Assembly (NCBI GenBank): GCA_934426825.1
Contig: CAKRYI010000002.1
Coordinates: 137,850 to 201,849, forward strand
Source of the DNA: an uncultured Acetatifactor sp.
GTDB lineage: Bacteria > Bacillota > Clostridia > Lachnospirales > Lachnospiraceae
Direction: 5' to 3'
DNA length: 64,000 bases
Positions 24,993 to 33,511 of this stretch are shown in pieces. The first letter of the stretch is position 1; every line of letters starts with the position of its first letter. The notes under the pieces were generated by a model. It worked only from the letters and a program-made list of their open reading frames with translations, was not told the DNA's origin and made no database searches. The translations under genes and the position numbers were made by a program.

Positions 24993-26735
24993 TTATTCCA
25001 CGTCCTGCAAAGCCGCAAAGTCTTCCTCGCCGGTACGAACCTTAACTACTTTATCTACATTGTATACAAATATCTTGCCGTCGCCGATATGTCCGGTATA
25101 CAATGCTTTCTTCGCTGCGCCGATAACTGCCTCAACCGGAATCTTGCTTACCACTACCTCAACTTTTACCTTCGGAAGCAGGGTAGCGTCCATCTCAACA
25201 CCACGATACATTTCTCCGGCACCCTTCTGGATTCCGCAGCCCATAACCTGTGTCACCGTCATACCGGTTACTCCCAAATCATTCATTGCCTTTCTCAAAG
25301 TGTCATAACGGGACAATTTTGCAATGATAACCACCTTGTACATTCCGGTGGACAACGCAGGTGCACTGACTACCTTCACTGCCGCATCCTTCATCACATC
25401 CGATGCCGCATCATACTCATTCACACCCAAATCCGTATTTTCATTGACACTCATGGCAGAACCGGTTACATCCATAATGCTGAAACCTGCATAAGCGGAA
25501 GCCAGTCCATGTTCGCAGGCATCCAGTCCGACAATTTCCTCTTCCTCCGTCACACGCAGCCCCACGGTTGCCTTAATAACAAGGAAGGTAATGGTAATCA
25601 TAACTGCTGTCCATGCTGCCACAGTCACAAATCCAAGAAGCTGTAAGCCAAGCTGCTTAAATCCGCCACCGTAGAAAAGACCTACAACACTGTCATTTCC
25701 GGGAACAGAAGTTGTTGCAAAAAGTCCGACAGCGATGGTACCCCAGATACCGTTTAAGCAATGTACCGCAACAGCTCCAACCGGGTCATCAATATGTAAT
25801 TTGTAATCCAGAAGCCATACACCGAATACCACCAGAACTCCGGCTACCGCACCGATTACAATGGCACCGAAACAATCCGTCACATCACAGGGAGCGGTGA
25901 TTGCCACCAGACCTGCCAGAGATGCGTTCAGACACATGGACACATCCGGCTTGCCATATTTAATCCATGTAAAAATCATACATACCACAGTTGCTACCGC
26001 CGGCGCCACCGTTGTGGTCAAAAATACGGAAGCCAGCTGGTCTACGGAAGTACATGCCGCACCGTTGAAGCCGTACCAGCCGAACCACAGGATAAACACA
26101 CCGAGACAGCCGATAGGAAGGTTGTGTCCGGGAAAAGCATTCACTTTGACGACCTTTCCGTTCTTGTCCCGTTCAAACTTGCCGATTCGTCCGCCCAACA
26201 TTTTTGCACCGATTAAAGCGGAAATACCACCGACCATATGGATGGCGCAGGAACCTGCAAAATCATGGAAGCCAATCTGGGCAAGCCAGCCGCCTCCCCA
26301 TATCCAGTGCGCCTCCACCGGATAAATCAGTGCGGAAATCACACCGGAATAAATACAGTAGGATAAAAATTTGGTACGCTCTGCCATGGCACCGGATACA
26401 ATGGTTGCCGCCGTAGCACAGAACACCAGATTAAAGACAAAACTGGAAAAGCTGAAATCCGAATATGCCGTAAAAATATCAAATCCGGGTTTACCAATCA
26501 GTCCCACCATGTCCTCGCCGAGCAAAAGACTGAAACCGATTAAAATAAACACGATTGTTCCGATACAGAAATCCATCAGATTTTTCATCAAAATGTTTCC
26601 TGCGTTCTTGGCTCTTGTAAAACCGGTCTCCACCATAGCAAAACCTGCCTGCATCCAGAACACTAAGGCTGCGCCGATTAGAAACCAGACTGCAAAGAGA
26701 CGTTCATCCAGTAGACTCAAAATTTCCTCTGTCAT
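24993..26735 (-). CDS. amt: Ammonium transporter fused to a PII (GlnB/GlnK) domain
   Basis: 580-residue fusion. Residues 1 to about 430 are an Amt/Rh channel with 11 membrane helices (FWMQAGFAMVETGFTRAKNA at the start; DFAGSCAIHMVGGISALIGA and HCLNGIWGTIAVGLFATT carry pore segments). The C-terminal 110 residues (from MYKVVIIAKL) are a PII signal protein with VTQVMGCGIQKG, a T-loop containing EMYRGVEMD, and GHIGDGKIFVYNV, which matches the PII signature. Fusion puts the nitrogen and energy sensor next to the pore it normally plugs. The start is ATG 26735 with GAGGAGG; the upstream extension to 26804 is not conserved. Confidence 0.93.
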   Translation of the reverse strand: MTEEILSLLDERLFAVWFLIGAALVFWMQAGFAMVETGFTRAKNAGNILMKNLMDFCIGTIVFILIGFSLLLGEDMVGLIGKPGFDIFTAYSDFSFSSFVFNLVFCATAATIVSGAMAERTKFLSYCIYSGVISALIYPVEAHWIWGGGWLAQIGFHDFAGSCAIHMVGGISALIGAKMLGGRIGKFERDKNGKVVKVNAFPGHNLPIGCLGVFILWFGWYGFNGAACTSVDQLASVFLTTTVAPAVATVVCMIFTWIKYGKPDVSMCLNASLAGLVAITAPCDVTDCFGAIVIGAVAGVLVVFGVWLLDYKLHIDDPVGAVAVHCLNGIWGTIAVGLFATTSVPGNDSVVGLFYGGGFKQLGLQLLGFVTVAAWTAVMITITFLVIKATVGLRVTEEEEIVGLDACEHGLASAYAGFSIMDVTGSAMSVNENTDLGVNEYDAASDVMKDAAVKVVSAPALSTGMYKVVIIAKLSRYDTLRKAMNDLGVTGMTVTQVMGCGIQKGAGEMYRGVEMDATLLPKVKVEVVVSKIPVEAVIGAAKKALYTGHIGDGKIFVYNVDKVVKVRTGEEDFAALQDVE

Positions 26736-26863
26736 AATTTTTTCCTCCTCAAAAAAGATTGCGGTACAGTTCGGATGTGCGCGCATTAACAACCTCGCCG
26801 CCAACCGCTGAAATAAAGATGCAACGCAGAATGCCCCTTACCGAAGCACCTTTGCGTCGCATA

Positions 26864-26897
26864 CAAAAAGGCACTATGGGTTCTTTTCCATAGCGCC
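26864..26897 (-). terminator. Terminator hairpin inside the amt leader (candidate attenuator)
   Basis: On the minus strand GGCGCTATGG / CCATAGTGCC with an 8-nt loop is followed by TTTTTG. It lies only about 10-40 nt after the predicted transcription start and about 130 nt before the amt start, so most transcripts should stop here unless it is overridden. Confidence 0.75.
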
Positions 26898-26914
26898 TTC
26901 GCTTTATGTAGGGG

Positions 26915-26943
26915 AGTATAGCACCCCGAAAAATGCGTGTCAA
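26915..26943 (-). promoter_or_regulatory. Promoter of amt
   Basis: Minus strand TTGACA (26938-26943), 17 bp, then TGCTATACT with TATACT at 26915-26920 and the extended TG. A strong sigma-A promoter directly in front of the leader terminator. Confidence 0.8.
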
Positions 26944-26986
26944 CCTTTTTTTGAAATATTTTTCCCAAAATTTGTGGTTTTTTGTT

Positions 26987-27889
26987 TTAATTTGTTCCGC
27001 AATTTCCTTCTCTTATCAGCAGATAAAACTCTTTCCCTTCCTCTTTCACAGTTCGTTCCACGGCAAATCCCAGCCTGCGGCACAGGGCAAGAGATGCAGC
27101 ATTTTCCGGTCTCACCAATGCCTGCACCCGGTCAAAACCGAATTCCTCTTCCCCATACCTGAGAATCGCACTGCATATCTCAAATGCCACTCCTTTATGC
27201 TGCCACAAAGTCCCGATGACGAACCCAAGCTCCGGCAAATCATACCCCTCCCGGACACTGTAGCCCGCCCTTCCGATAACCTCTCCGGTCTCCTTCCATA
27301 CCACCGTCCAGACGCCAAACTCATAGTAATGATATACCTTTTCAATGTATTCCCGGATATATGCCCGCTCCTGTTCCTTGTCCGGATAAAGCTCCTCCGT
27401 ATAGCGCACCATCTCCGGGTCATTGTATATCTCATAAAAAGAATCCACATCCTGTACCGTAGTCTCCCGAATCAGACACCTCTCCGTTCGTGCAATGTCC
27501 CACGGAATATCCCGAAACCGCCGATAGACCCGCTCCAGATAGTGCAAATCCAGTTCCTCCGGACACTCCATCACATAAGGAATACCACCAAACCTGTGTC
27601 CCTCCCCCTTCTGCCAGCCAAGCACCGGCATATGACAGGCATGCAGCAAAACCGCACTCTCCTCCATATCCGTAATATACAGCACCTTTTCTTCTCTATT
27701 TTGCTCCGGGCTGCATTTCTCCCCCCCGATTCGTTCCGCGCAGTATTCCGGTGTCAACGCCCACACAGGAAGCCTTTCAACCTCAATCCCGTATCTTCCC
27801 GCTTCCCCCATCAATTTGTCAAGCGCTGCCTCTTCCCCCTCATTTTCCAGACACAGCACAATCTGTTTTAAATATAACACCTCTTCCAT
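26987..27889 (-). CDS. GNAT-family N-acetyltransferase with N-terminal extension
   Basis: 300-residue protein. The C-terminal 160 residues (from CLIRETTVQDVDSFYEIY) form a RimJ/RimL-like GNAT domain, with LPELGFVIGTLWQHKGVAFE around the acetyl-CoA loop and RPENAASLALCRRLGF. The N-terminal 130 residues (VLYITDMEESAVLLHAC, GGIPYVMECPEELD) are a separate conserved module that resembles a degenerate HAD-like region seen before GNAT domains in Lachnospiraceae; I recall this from family patterns and cannot verify it. The substrate is unknown. The gene is monocistronic in appearance. Confidence 0.8.
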   Translation of the reverse strand: MEEVLYLKQIVLCLENEGEEAALDKLMGEAGRYGIEVERLPVWALTPEYCAERIGGEKCSPEQNREEKVLYITDMEESAVLLHACHMPVLGWQKGEGHRFGGIPYVMECPEELDLHYLERVYRRFRDIPWDIARTERCLIRETTVQDVDSFYEIYNDPEMVRYTEELYPDKEQERAYIREYIEKVYHYYEFGVWTVVWKETGEVIGRAGYSVREGYDLPELGFVIGTLWQHKGVAFEICSAILRYGEEEFGFDRVQALVRPENAASLALCRRLGFAVERTVKEEGKEFYLLIREGNCGTN

Positions 27890-28064
27890 TTTATTTCTTC
27901 GCTCCCATCTTTTACTGCTCCCATTTCAATCTCCACTTTCCGAAATGTTTGCCCCCACCTCTATTTGAACCCATTGTTCCGCAAAATAAACTAAAAGCAA
28001 AAGACCTTCCGTGCACTTCTATCATAACGTGTTTAAAACGATGTTCAGCCTCGCAAACTTGAAG

Positions 28065-28358
28065 TTATCGAGCACCAGCACACCAAGTATTGTAAGCTAT
28101 TGCTGCCAGTTTCTCCTCAGATATTTCTTTATATTCATCTAGTGTAAGACAAAGTTCTGTTGTGTAAAAGCGGCAGCAAGAATATATCGTTTCCTTCGAG
28201 TTGTAAAACTCATCTACCGTCATATAGATTCTATTTTTATACCAGAATATCATACATTTGTACTTTTCATTGGGGCGTTCTCCCCATGCAGGACCTGTTT
28301 TTGCTTTCTCGAAAATGCTAATTACATCATTTGCTTTTATACAAATCCAATCTCCCAT
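28065..28358 (-). CDS. Small hypothetical protein
   Basis: 97-residue protein with no motif I recognise. It is rich in aromatic residues (YKCMIFWYKNRIYMT, CCRFYTTELCL) and has four cysteines. There is no signal peptide or membrane helix. It is supported as a gene by a perfect AGGAGG placed 6 bp before ATG 28358 and by an ATG-to-TAA frame of ordinary codon use. It lies in an AT-richer accessory stretch with the P-loop kinase at 28640, from which it is separated by about 280 bp. Confidence 0.55.
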   Translation of the reverse strand: MGDWICIKANDVISIFEKAKTGPAWGERPNEKYKCMIFWYKNRIYMTVDEFYNSKETIYSCCRFYTTELCLTLDEYKEISEEKLAAIAYNTWCAGAR

Positions 28359-28639
28359 AGAACCTCCTAAATGCGATATAAATTTTTGTTTGTCAACTCT
28401 GTAACTTCTAGTTTATTAAACTCACTCTGGTCTCCATCTTCTTGTCCTTCGGACAAGAAGTATCCCTCGCTTTCAGCTCGGCCAATTAGAAGTTGTCAAT
28501 ATCATTTATCATGATTAAGATCCTTTTTATTTCTTTATTCTGTCTTATAATGCTAACATGCCACAAATCAAGAATACTTCTCAATTTGTGGCACTAATTC
28601 ATTAAGCATGCTTTACTATAGTCAAATGCCGTTCTTCAA
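28359..28639. other. Intergenic stretch with one perfect hairpin
   Basis: It holds a 10-bp perfect palindrome, CTTCTTGTCC-TTC-GGACAAGAAG (28438-28460), without a T-tail on either strand. It may be the 3' end of the kinase transcript. I see no reading frame of interest. Confidence 0.5.
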
Positions 28640-29284
28640 CTATATTAAACCTAAATGTTTTTCAACACAAGTTAATGTACCCTCAACTGTACTATTCACA
28701 GTTCTCTCTAGCCAAAAGAAAGAACTGCTCTTAATCTCCTCTATACGATTTACATTGAGTTCATATAAAGTAGTATTCACAGTTTGTTTAGCTTTTTCGA
28801 TATCAGTAGCCGAATTTAAGTACTGAAAAAATCCCTGATGATCCGGTCGATTACCATATTCATCAACAAGATTCGATGGATCTTTTATGAGAAAAACAAC
28901 CCTCGCCGGTTCTGAAAAAGCAAGTGCCTGAGCAACTGTAAGATGACAATCGCACAAAACTTTCTTATTTTCTGACAAGCGAATCAAATCAAGAAGGACA
29001 AACTCTAACTGTTCACGAGTATTATTCAACAACCAATTCTTATATTCTTCAACTGTTCTTCCAAAAAATTCATCTGCACTTTTAAAATAAGCATTCATAG
29101 CAGGCTGAAATAATGGATCTGATATTTTTCTGTGCTCATCGAATCTCTCATCCACATCAAATAGTTCTAATCCATATTTTTCTGCTAATGCGTGTGAAAT
29201 AGTTGTCTTTCCTCCGCAGGGTGTTCCTGTTATAAAATAAACATTTTTTAAGTACTCTTTGATTACATTATCTTGAAATATCAT
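28640..29284 (-). CDS. P-loop nucleotide kinase-like protein
   Basis: 214-residue protein. YFITGTPCGGKTTISHAL near residue 20 is a Walker A loop of the small-molecule kinase type, followed by LELFDVDERFDEH, which resembles the substrate segment of shikimate and nucleoside kinases. CDCHLTVAQALAF and VVFLIKDPSNL could be the later strands. A lid arginine pattern is not clear. The substrate cannot be named. ATG 29284 has AGGAG 9 bp upstream. Base composition is clearly more AT-rich than the core genes, which fits recent acquisition. Confidence 0.7.
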   Translation of the reverse strand: MIFQDNVIKEYLKNVYFITGTPCGGKTTISHALAEKYGLELFDVDERFDEHRKISDPLFQPAMNAYFKSADEFFGRTVEEYKNWLLNNTREQLEFVLLDLIRLSENKKVLCDCHLTVAQALAFSEPARVVFLIKDPSNLVDEYGNRPDHQGFFQYLNSATDIEKAKQTVNTTLYELNVNRIEEIKSSSFFWLERTVNSTVEGTLTCVEKHLGLI

Positions 29285-29410
29285 TGTATAATCTCCTCTA
29301 TTAAATAGTTTTTAGTGTTCTGTCTATACATAAAACTATTTAACATAGTTCTATGTACTTAGATATTTCTTAATTTTAAGAACATCATCATATTTATTTC
29401 ACCTCCATAA

Positions 29411-29554
29411 ATTGTAATTGAACAAAACAAGTATACACTAAAAATTCTATATTTGCCAGATAATCACGAAACCGATACATTATTGGAACCAGAACAGAAA
29501 TCCATCTTATATACCATTGAAAACATATATCCAGAGAAACTTTACAGAACATAA
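29411..29554 (+). pseudogene. Possible coding remnant
   Basis: A 47-codon frame without a start codon reads ...YLPDNHETDTLLEPEQKSIL... to a TAA at 29552. The composition looks protein-like, but in AT-rich DNA a frame this long can arise by chance. No family is recognised. Confidence 0.2.
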
Positions 29555-29748
29555 AGATTTTCTACAACAATAAAGTACTATATGTATATTACCACCACTA
29601 TGAATAATCGTTCCAGCGCCTATGAAACAGCTATCAACAGTAAGATAACAACAGCATTCAATCACCGTAACAAAAAAGCGAGAAAACCTCTGACATAAAA
29701 GGTTTCCTCATTACTGCTCTTATTCCAATTTTCACTTTCCGGAATGTG

Positions 29749-29847
29749 GGACAAATATTCCGGCGAAGTTCCTTAAAAAACGTTCGGCGCAATGTGCCAC
29801 TACGTTTTTTACGGAGCGAGAGCGTAACTGAGCCGAAATATTTGTCC
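29749..29847. repeat. 99-bp palindromic element
   Basis: The ends GGACAAATATT / AATATTTGTCC pair perfectly over 11 bp and continue with CGGC/GCCG. Inside is TAAAAAACGT / ACGTTTTTTA (10 bp), and at the tip GGCGCA / TGTGCC. The whole unit could fold into one long interrupted hairpin on either strand. No second copy was seen in the window. It looks like a small non-autonomous mobile element or a structured RNA. Confidence 0.6.
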
Positions 29848-29991
29848 TAACCTCCACAGAACTGAATACACCCACCCCCGCAGAAACACATTCCTCGAAT
29901 ATACCCCTTTACGCTCCCCCCGATTTCAGTTATGATATAACTACTATATAAATTATACAAGAATCCAAAAAAGAAAGGTAGATGTATTTTT

Positions 29992-30513
29992 ATGGCACAG
30001 AATCCCATTGTCACCATTACTATGAAAAGCGGAGACGTCATCAAAGCAGAACTTTATCCCGATGTAGCGCCCATCTCCGTCAACAACTTTATCAGTCTGA
30101 TTCAGAATCACTTTTATGACGGTCTGATTTTCCACCGCGTTATCCGCGGCTTTATGATTCAGGGCGGCTGTCCCGACGGTACCGGCATGGGAGGCCCCGG
30201 CTACAGCATTAAGGGAGAATTTGCACAGAATGGTGTTGAAAATAATCTGAAGCACACCGAGGGCGTTCTGTCTATGGCAAGAGCCATGCACCCGGACTCC
30301 GCAGGAAGCCAGTTCTTTATCATGCACAAAAATGCTCCCCATCTGGACGGCAGCTACGCCGCTTTTGGCAAAGTTATCGAGGGTATGGATGTGGTAAATA
30401 AGATTGCCGAAACCCCCACCGATTACTCCGACCGTCCTTTAGAGCCCCAGATTATGGAAAGCGTTATTGTAGATACTTTCGGTGTGGATTACCCCGAACC
30501 GGACAAACTGTAA
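29992..30513 (+). CDS. Cyclophilin-type peptidyl-prolyl cis-trans isomerase
   Basis: 173-residue cytoplasmic cyclophilin that catalyses proline cis-trans isomerisation in folding. FHRVIRGFMIQGGCP carries the catalytic arginine (about residue 43), and SAGSQFFIMHKNAPHLDGSYAAFG is the second active-site segment. There is no signal peptide. It is preceded by GAAAGGTAG and stands alone between two spacers. The family is certain; the client proteins are unknown. Confidence 0.95.
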   Translation: MAQNPIVTITMKSGDVIKAELYPDVAPISVNNFISLIQNHFYDGLIFHRVIRGFMIQGGCPDGTGMGGPGYSIKGEFAQNGVENNLKHTEGVLSMARAMHPDSAGSQFFIMHKNAPHLDGSYAAFGKVIEGMDVVNKIAETPTDYSDRPLEPQIMESVIVDTFGVDYPEPDKL

Positions 30514-30773
30514 TCACTGACGTTCATATTTTGTTTACAAATCATTCAATGTTTTTTTAATTCCGTATCATGTTTTAGACATTTCTTTCCCATATACTAA
30601 AAGCATAGAGAACGGAAAAAACAAACAACGCCATTACAGTTTATTGTTTAATAATAACTTTTTCATAATAAATGCCAAGGAACAAAATTCCTTGGCATCC
30701 TCCCTTTTCAGGGGTATTTTATTCGTCAATTTTCACAAATTTGATATTTTATTCCTCTTTTTTCAACTTTTTC

Positions 30774-30802
30774 TTGTACTGTTTTCAAAAAGATGATAAT
30801 AT
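30774..30802 (+). promoter_or_regulatory. Promoter of the alanine/glycine symporter gene
   Basis: TTGTAC (30774-30779), 17 bp, TAATAT (30797-30802). Transcription would begin about 125 nt before the gene. Confidence 0.65.
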
Positions 30803-30817
30803 TTCTTTCATAATATC

Positions 30818-30911
30818 AGCACTCACAAAGAGGTGAGGTCAAAGGATTATGCCTTTTTGCAGGTGCTCGCAGTTTTCCGGCAGATAATCTTTTGATTATT
30901 TGCTTTTTTTG
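30818..30911 (+). ncRNA. Structured 5' leader of the symporter gene (candidate riboswitch or attenuator)
   Basis: AGCAC (30818) can pair with GTGCT (30863) to enclose two hairpins: CTCAC-AAAGAG-GTGAG (30822-30837) and AAAGG-ATTATG-CCTTT (30841-30856), i.e. a three-way junction. After it GATAATC-TTTT-GATTATT is followed by TGCTTTTTTT (30883-30908), a weak terminator. The GATTAT of the second hairpin loop region (30845-30850) can pair instead with ATAATC of the terminator, a possible antiterminator. It does not match a riboswitch class I know; a glycine or alanine sensor would fit the gene. Confidence 0.5.
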
Positions 30912-30932
30912 TGTTTTAAGGAGGGAAAACAT

Positions 30933-32432
30933 ATGTTGAACACCATTTCAAACATCAACAATGCCGTCGGCGGCGTAGTCTGGGGCGTATTCGGAATTTC
31001 GCTCCTCTTTATCGCCGGCATTGTCATGACCATCGTCAACAAAGGATTTCAGTTCTTCCATCTCAGGCATTGGCTGAAGGAGACCATCGGAGCCGTCTTT
31101 TCCGACAAGCATATCACCAGACACACGGAAAAAGAGGACAAATCCATCTCCCAGTTCCAGAGTCTCTGTACGGCGCTGGCGGCAACCATCGGCACCGGTA
31201 ATATTGTAGGTGTTGCCACCGCCATCATTTCCGGTGGACCCGGCGCTATTTTCTGGATGTGGATTATGGCAATCTTTGGCATGATGACCAACTATTCCGA
31301 AAATGTGCTCGGTATCTTTTATCGACGCAAAAACCAAAAAGGGGAATGGTCCGGCGGCGCCATGTACTATCTCCGGGACGGACTCGGCTCCAAAAAGCAC
31401 TGCAAAACACTCGGCAAAGTACTGGCTGTCCTGTTTAGCTGCTTCTGCGTACTGGCAAGTTTCGGAATCGGAAACATGAGCCAGACCAACTCCATTTCCG
31501 GCAATATGGAATCCGCTTTCGGTATTCCCACTTACGCAACCGGTATTTTTCTCGTTATCTTATCCGCTGTTGTTATTCTCGGCGGTTTGAAACGAGTAGC
31601 TATCGTGACAGAAAAAGTTGTTCCGTTCATGGCTATCATGTACATTGTTGGTGCACTGGCAGTCTGCATTGCCCATATCAATATGTTCGGTGCCGTATTT
31701 GCTGCGATTTTCAAGGGTGCCTTCGGACTGAAAGCGGTAGGCGGCGGTATTTTGGGTTACGGCATCCGCCTTGCAATTACATGGGGCTTTAAAAGAGGCG
31801 CCTTCTCCAACGAAGCAGGTCTTGGTTCCTCCGTTATGGTTCACTCCAACTCCAATGTGAAGGAGCCGGTAAAGCAGGGTATGTGGGGAATCTTTGAAGT
31901 ATTCGCCGATACGATTGTGGTGTGCTCCCTGACCGCTTTCGTTATTCTGTCCTCCGGTCTGGTGGATTTGGAAACCGGAAAAATGATTTCCGCCAATGCC
32001 GGTTCAGGACTGGTTGGTGAGGCATTCGCAACGGTATTTGGAGGACTGGGCCCGAAATTTATTGCCCTTGCCATTCTCCTCTTTGCATACTCCACTGTAT
32101 TGGGATGGAGCCACTACGGCGCAAAGGCATTTGAATTTTTGTTCGGCATCAAGGCAATGTCCGTATACAAAATTGTATTTATCATTATGATTTTCTTCGG
32201 TTGTACCATGAGTCTGGACCTTGCATGGGAATTGTCCGATACCTTTAACGGTCTGATGATGATTCCCAACCTGATTGGTGTCCTTTCACTGTCCGGCACG
32301 GTGGGCAAAATTACCGCCAATTATGTGAGACGAACCTTTAAGGATTCCGAGGAAACTCCCATGTACTCCGCTTTTCCTGACATTCAAAAAGAACAGACTG
32401 AACAAAGTCAGACAGAGATTCCTTGTGCCTAA
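30933..32432 (+). CDS. Alanine/glycine:cation symporter (AGCS family)
   Basis: 499-residue membrane protein with about 11 helices that imports alanine or glycine with Na+ or H+. TGNIVGVATAIISGGPGAIFWMW and RGAFSNEAGLGSSVMVHS are AGCS signatures. The start is ATG 30933 with AAGGAGGG; the frame is open 11 codons further upstream without support. Sequence alone does not decide between alanine and glycine. Control through the structured leader is likely. Confidence 0.95.
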   Translation: MLNTISNINNAVGGVVWGVFGISLLFIAGIVMTIVNKGFQFFHLRHWLKETIGAVFSDKHITRHTEKEDKSISQFQSLCTALAATIGTGNIVGVATAIISGGPGAIFWMWIMAIFGMMTNYSENVLGIFYRRKNQKGEWSGGAMYYLRDGLGSKKHCKTLGKVLAVLFSCFCVLASFGIGNMSQTNSISGNMESAFGIPTYATGIFLVILSAVVILGGLKRVAIVTEKVVPFMAIMYIVGALAVCIAHINMFGAVFAAIFKGAFGLKAVGGGILGYGIRLAITWGFKRGAFSNEAGLGSSVMVHSNSNVKEPVKQGMWGIFEVFADTIVVCSLTAFVILSSGLVDLETGKMISANAGSGLVGEAFATVFGGLGPKFIALAILLFAYSTVLGWSHYGAKAFEFLFGIKAMSVYKIVFIIMIFFGCTMSLDLAWELSDTFNGLMMIPNLIGVLSLSGTVGKITANYVRRTFKDSEETPMYSAFPDIQKEQTEQSQTEIPCA

Positions 32433-32470
32433 CCTATTACAGAAGACACGCGTCGCTAGGCGTACGTTAA

Positions 32471-32505
32471 AAAGCCGCCATGCTGTTTGCATGACGGCTT
32501 TTTTG
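32471..32505. terminator. Bidirectional terminator between the symporter gene and fba
   Basis: AAAAAGCCGCCATGC / GCATGACGGCTTTTTT forms a GC-rich hairpin with a 5-nt loop, one mismatch, T-run on the plus strand and A-run (T on the minus strand) on the other side. Confidence 0.9.
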
Positions 32506-32533
32506 ATTGCTTGTCTTATAAACTCGACAAATC

Positions 32534-33397
32534 TCAGGCTTTTCCAACAGAACCAAACAGTTCCATCTTCTCTTTTACGGTAGCCTTGATTGCTTCGGTA
32601 CCGGGAGCTAAAAGTTTACGAGGGTCAAATCCCTTGCCTTCCAGATCCTTGCCTGCCTCGATATACTTACGTGTAGCATCTGCGAATGCAAGCTGGCACT
32701 CTGTATTTACGTTAATCTTAGCAACGCCAAGGCTGATTGCTTTCTTAATCATATCTGCGGGGATACCGGTACCACCGTGAAGAACCAGAGGAAGCTCACC
32801 GGTAAGCTGCTGTACAGCGTCCAGAGTTTCAAAGCTCAGTCCCTTCCAGTTTGCGGGATATTTGCCGTGAATGTTGCCGATACCTGCTGCTAAGAAATCT
32901 ACTCCCAAATCAGCGATAGCCTTGCACTCCTTAGGGTCTGCGCACTCGCCCATACCTACAACGCCGTCTTCCTCGCCGCCGATGGAACCAACCTCAGCCT
33001 CGATAGACATTCCCTTGCCGTGTGCTGCTGCAACCAGCTCAGTGGTCTTAGCTACGTTCTCATCGATTGCATAATGGGAACCATCAAACATGATGGAAGA
33101 GAAACCTGCTTCGATACATTTGTAGCAGCCTTCAAAAGTACCATGATCCAAGTGAAGAGCTACCGGAACGTTGATGTCCAAATCCTTCAAAAGTCCGTTA
33201 ACCATACCAACTACTGCATGATAACCGCCCATGTATTTGCCTGCGCCCTCGGATACACCAAGAATTACAGGGGATTTCAACTCATTTGCGGTCAGCAGAA
33301 TTGCCTTGGTCCACTCAAGGTTATTAATATTAAACTGTCCTACTGCGTAATGTCCTGCTTTTGCTTTTTTAAGCATGTCTGTTGCGGATACTAACAT
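32534..33397 (-). CDS. fba: Class II fructose-1,6-bisphosphate aldolase
   Basis: 287-residue zinc-dependent aldolase of glycolysis, splitting fructose 1,6-bisphosphate to glyceraldehyde 3-phosphate and dihydroxyacetone phosphate. HLDHG (about residue 80) holds the catalytic aspartate and a zinc ligand; GIGNIHGKYP and LVLHGGTGIP carry further zinc and phosphate contacts. The start is ATG 33397 (MLVSATDMLKKA) because GGAGG lies 8 bp upstream; the in-frame ATG at 33412 overlaps that site. A close relative acting on tagatose bisphosphate cannot be fully excluded. Confidence 0.92.
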   Translation of the reverse strand: MLVSATDMLKKAKAGHYAVGQFNINNLEWTKAILLTANELKSPVILGVSEGAGKYMGGYHAVVGMVNGLLKDLDINVPVALHLDHGTFEGCYKCIEAGFSSIMFDGSHYAIDENVAKTTELVAAAHGKGMSIEAEVGSIGGEEDGVVGMGECADPKECKAIADLGVDFLAAGIGNIHGKYPANWKGLSFETLDAVQQLTGELPLVLHGGTGIPADMIKKAISLGVAKINVNTECQLAFADATRKYIEAGKDLEGKGFDPRKLLAPGTEAIKATVKEKMELFGSVGKA

Positions 33398-33443
33398 ATC
33401 AGATACCTCCATTGTGTAATTTAAAGACTTTCTTACGTCTCTT

Positions 33444-33471
33444 AATATAGCATATTTTCATTAAAATGCAA
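33444..33471 (-). promoter_or_regulatory. Promoter of fba
   Basis: Minus strand TTGCAT (33466-33471), 16 bp, then TGCTATATT with TATATT at 33444-33449 and extended TG. Consistent with strong glycolytic expression. Confidence 0.7.
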
Positions 33472-33511
33472 ATACAATAAAATAATATTGTTAAAAAATT
33501 GTCCAGCCGGA

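Larger units (their letters stand above)
29285..29991. other. 707-bp AT-rich spacer with a palindromic element
   Basis: No intact gene. It contains a possible frame remnant at 29411-29554 (plus), a weak hairpin AAACCT / AGGTTT at about 29684-29704, and the 99-bp palindromic element at 29749-29847. The last 120 bp before 29992 are AT-rich and presumably hold the promoter of the cyclophilin gene, but I could not choose a convincing -35/-10 pair. Confidence 0.6.
30514..30932. other. 419-bp spacer carrying the symporter leader
   Basis: The first 150 bp show nothing clear. A perfect hairpin ATGCCAAGGAA-CAAAA-TTCCTTGGCAT (30672-30698) has no T-run on the plus strand and may end the cyclophilin transcript. 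The second half holds a promoter (30774-30802) and a structured leader with terminator (30818-30911). Confidence 0.6.

Noticed and set aside
30672..30698. Perfect 11-bp hairpin after the cyclophilin gene as a canonical terminator
   Set aside because: It is followed by CCTCCC and not a T-run on the plus strand, and it is 160 bp from the gene, so I report it only as a hairpin in the spacer.
30822..30856. ANTAR-target RNA in the symporter leader
   Set aside because: Only one of the two hexaloops has A1 and G4; the second (ATTATG) does not, so the class cannot be claimed.
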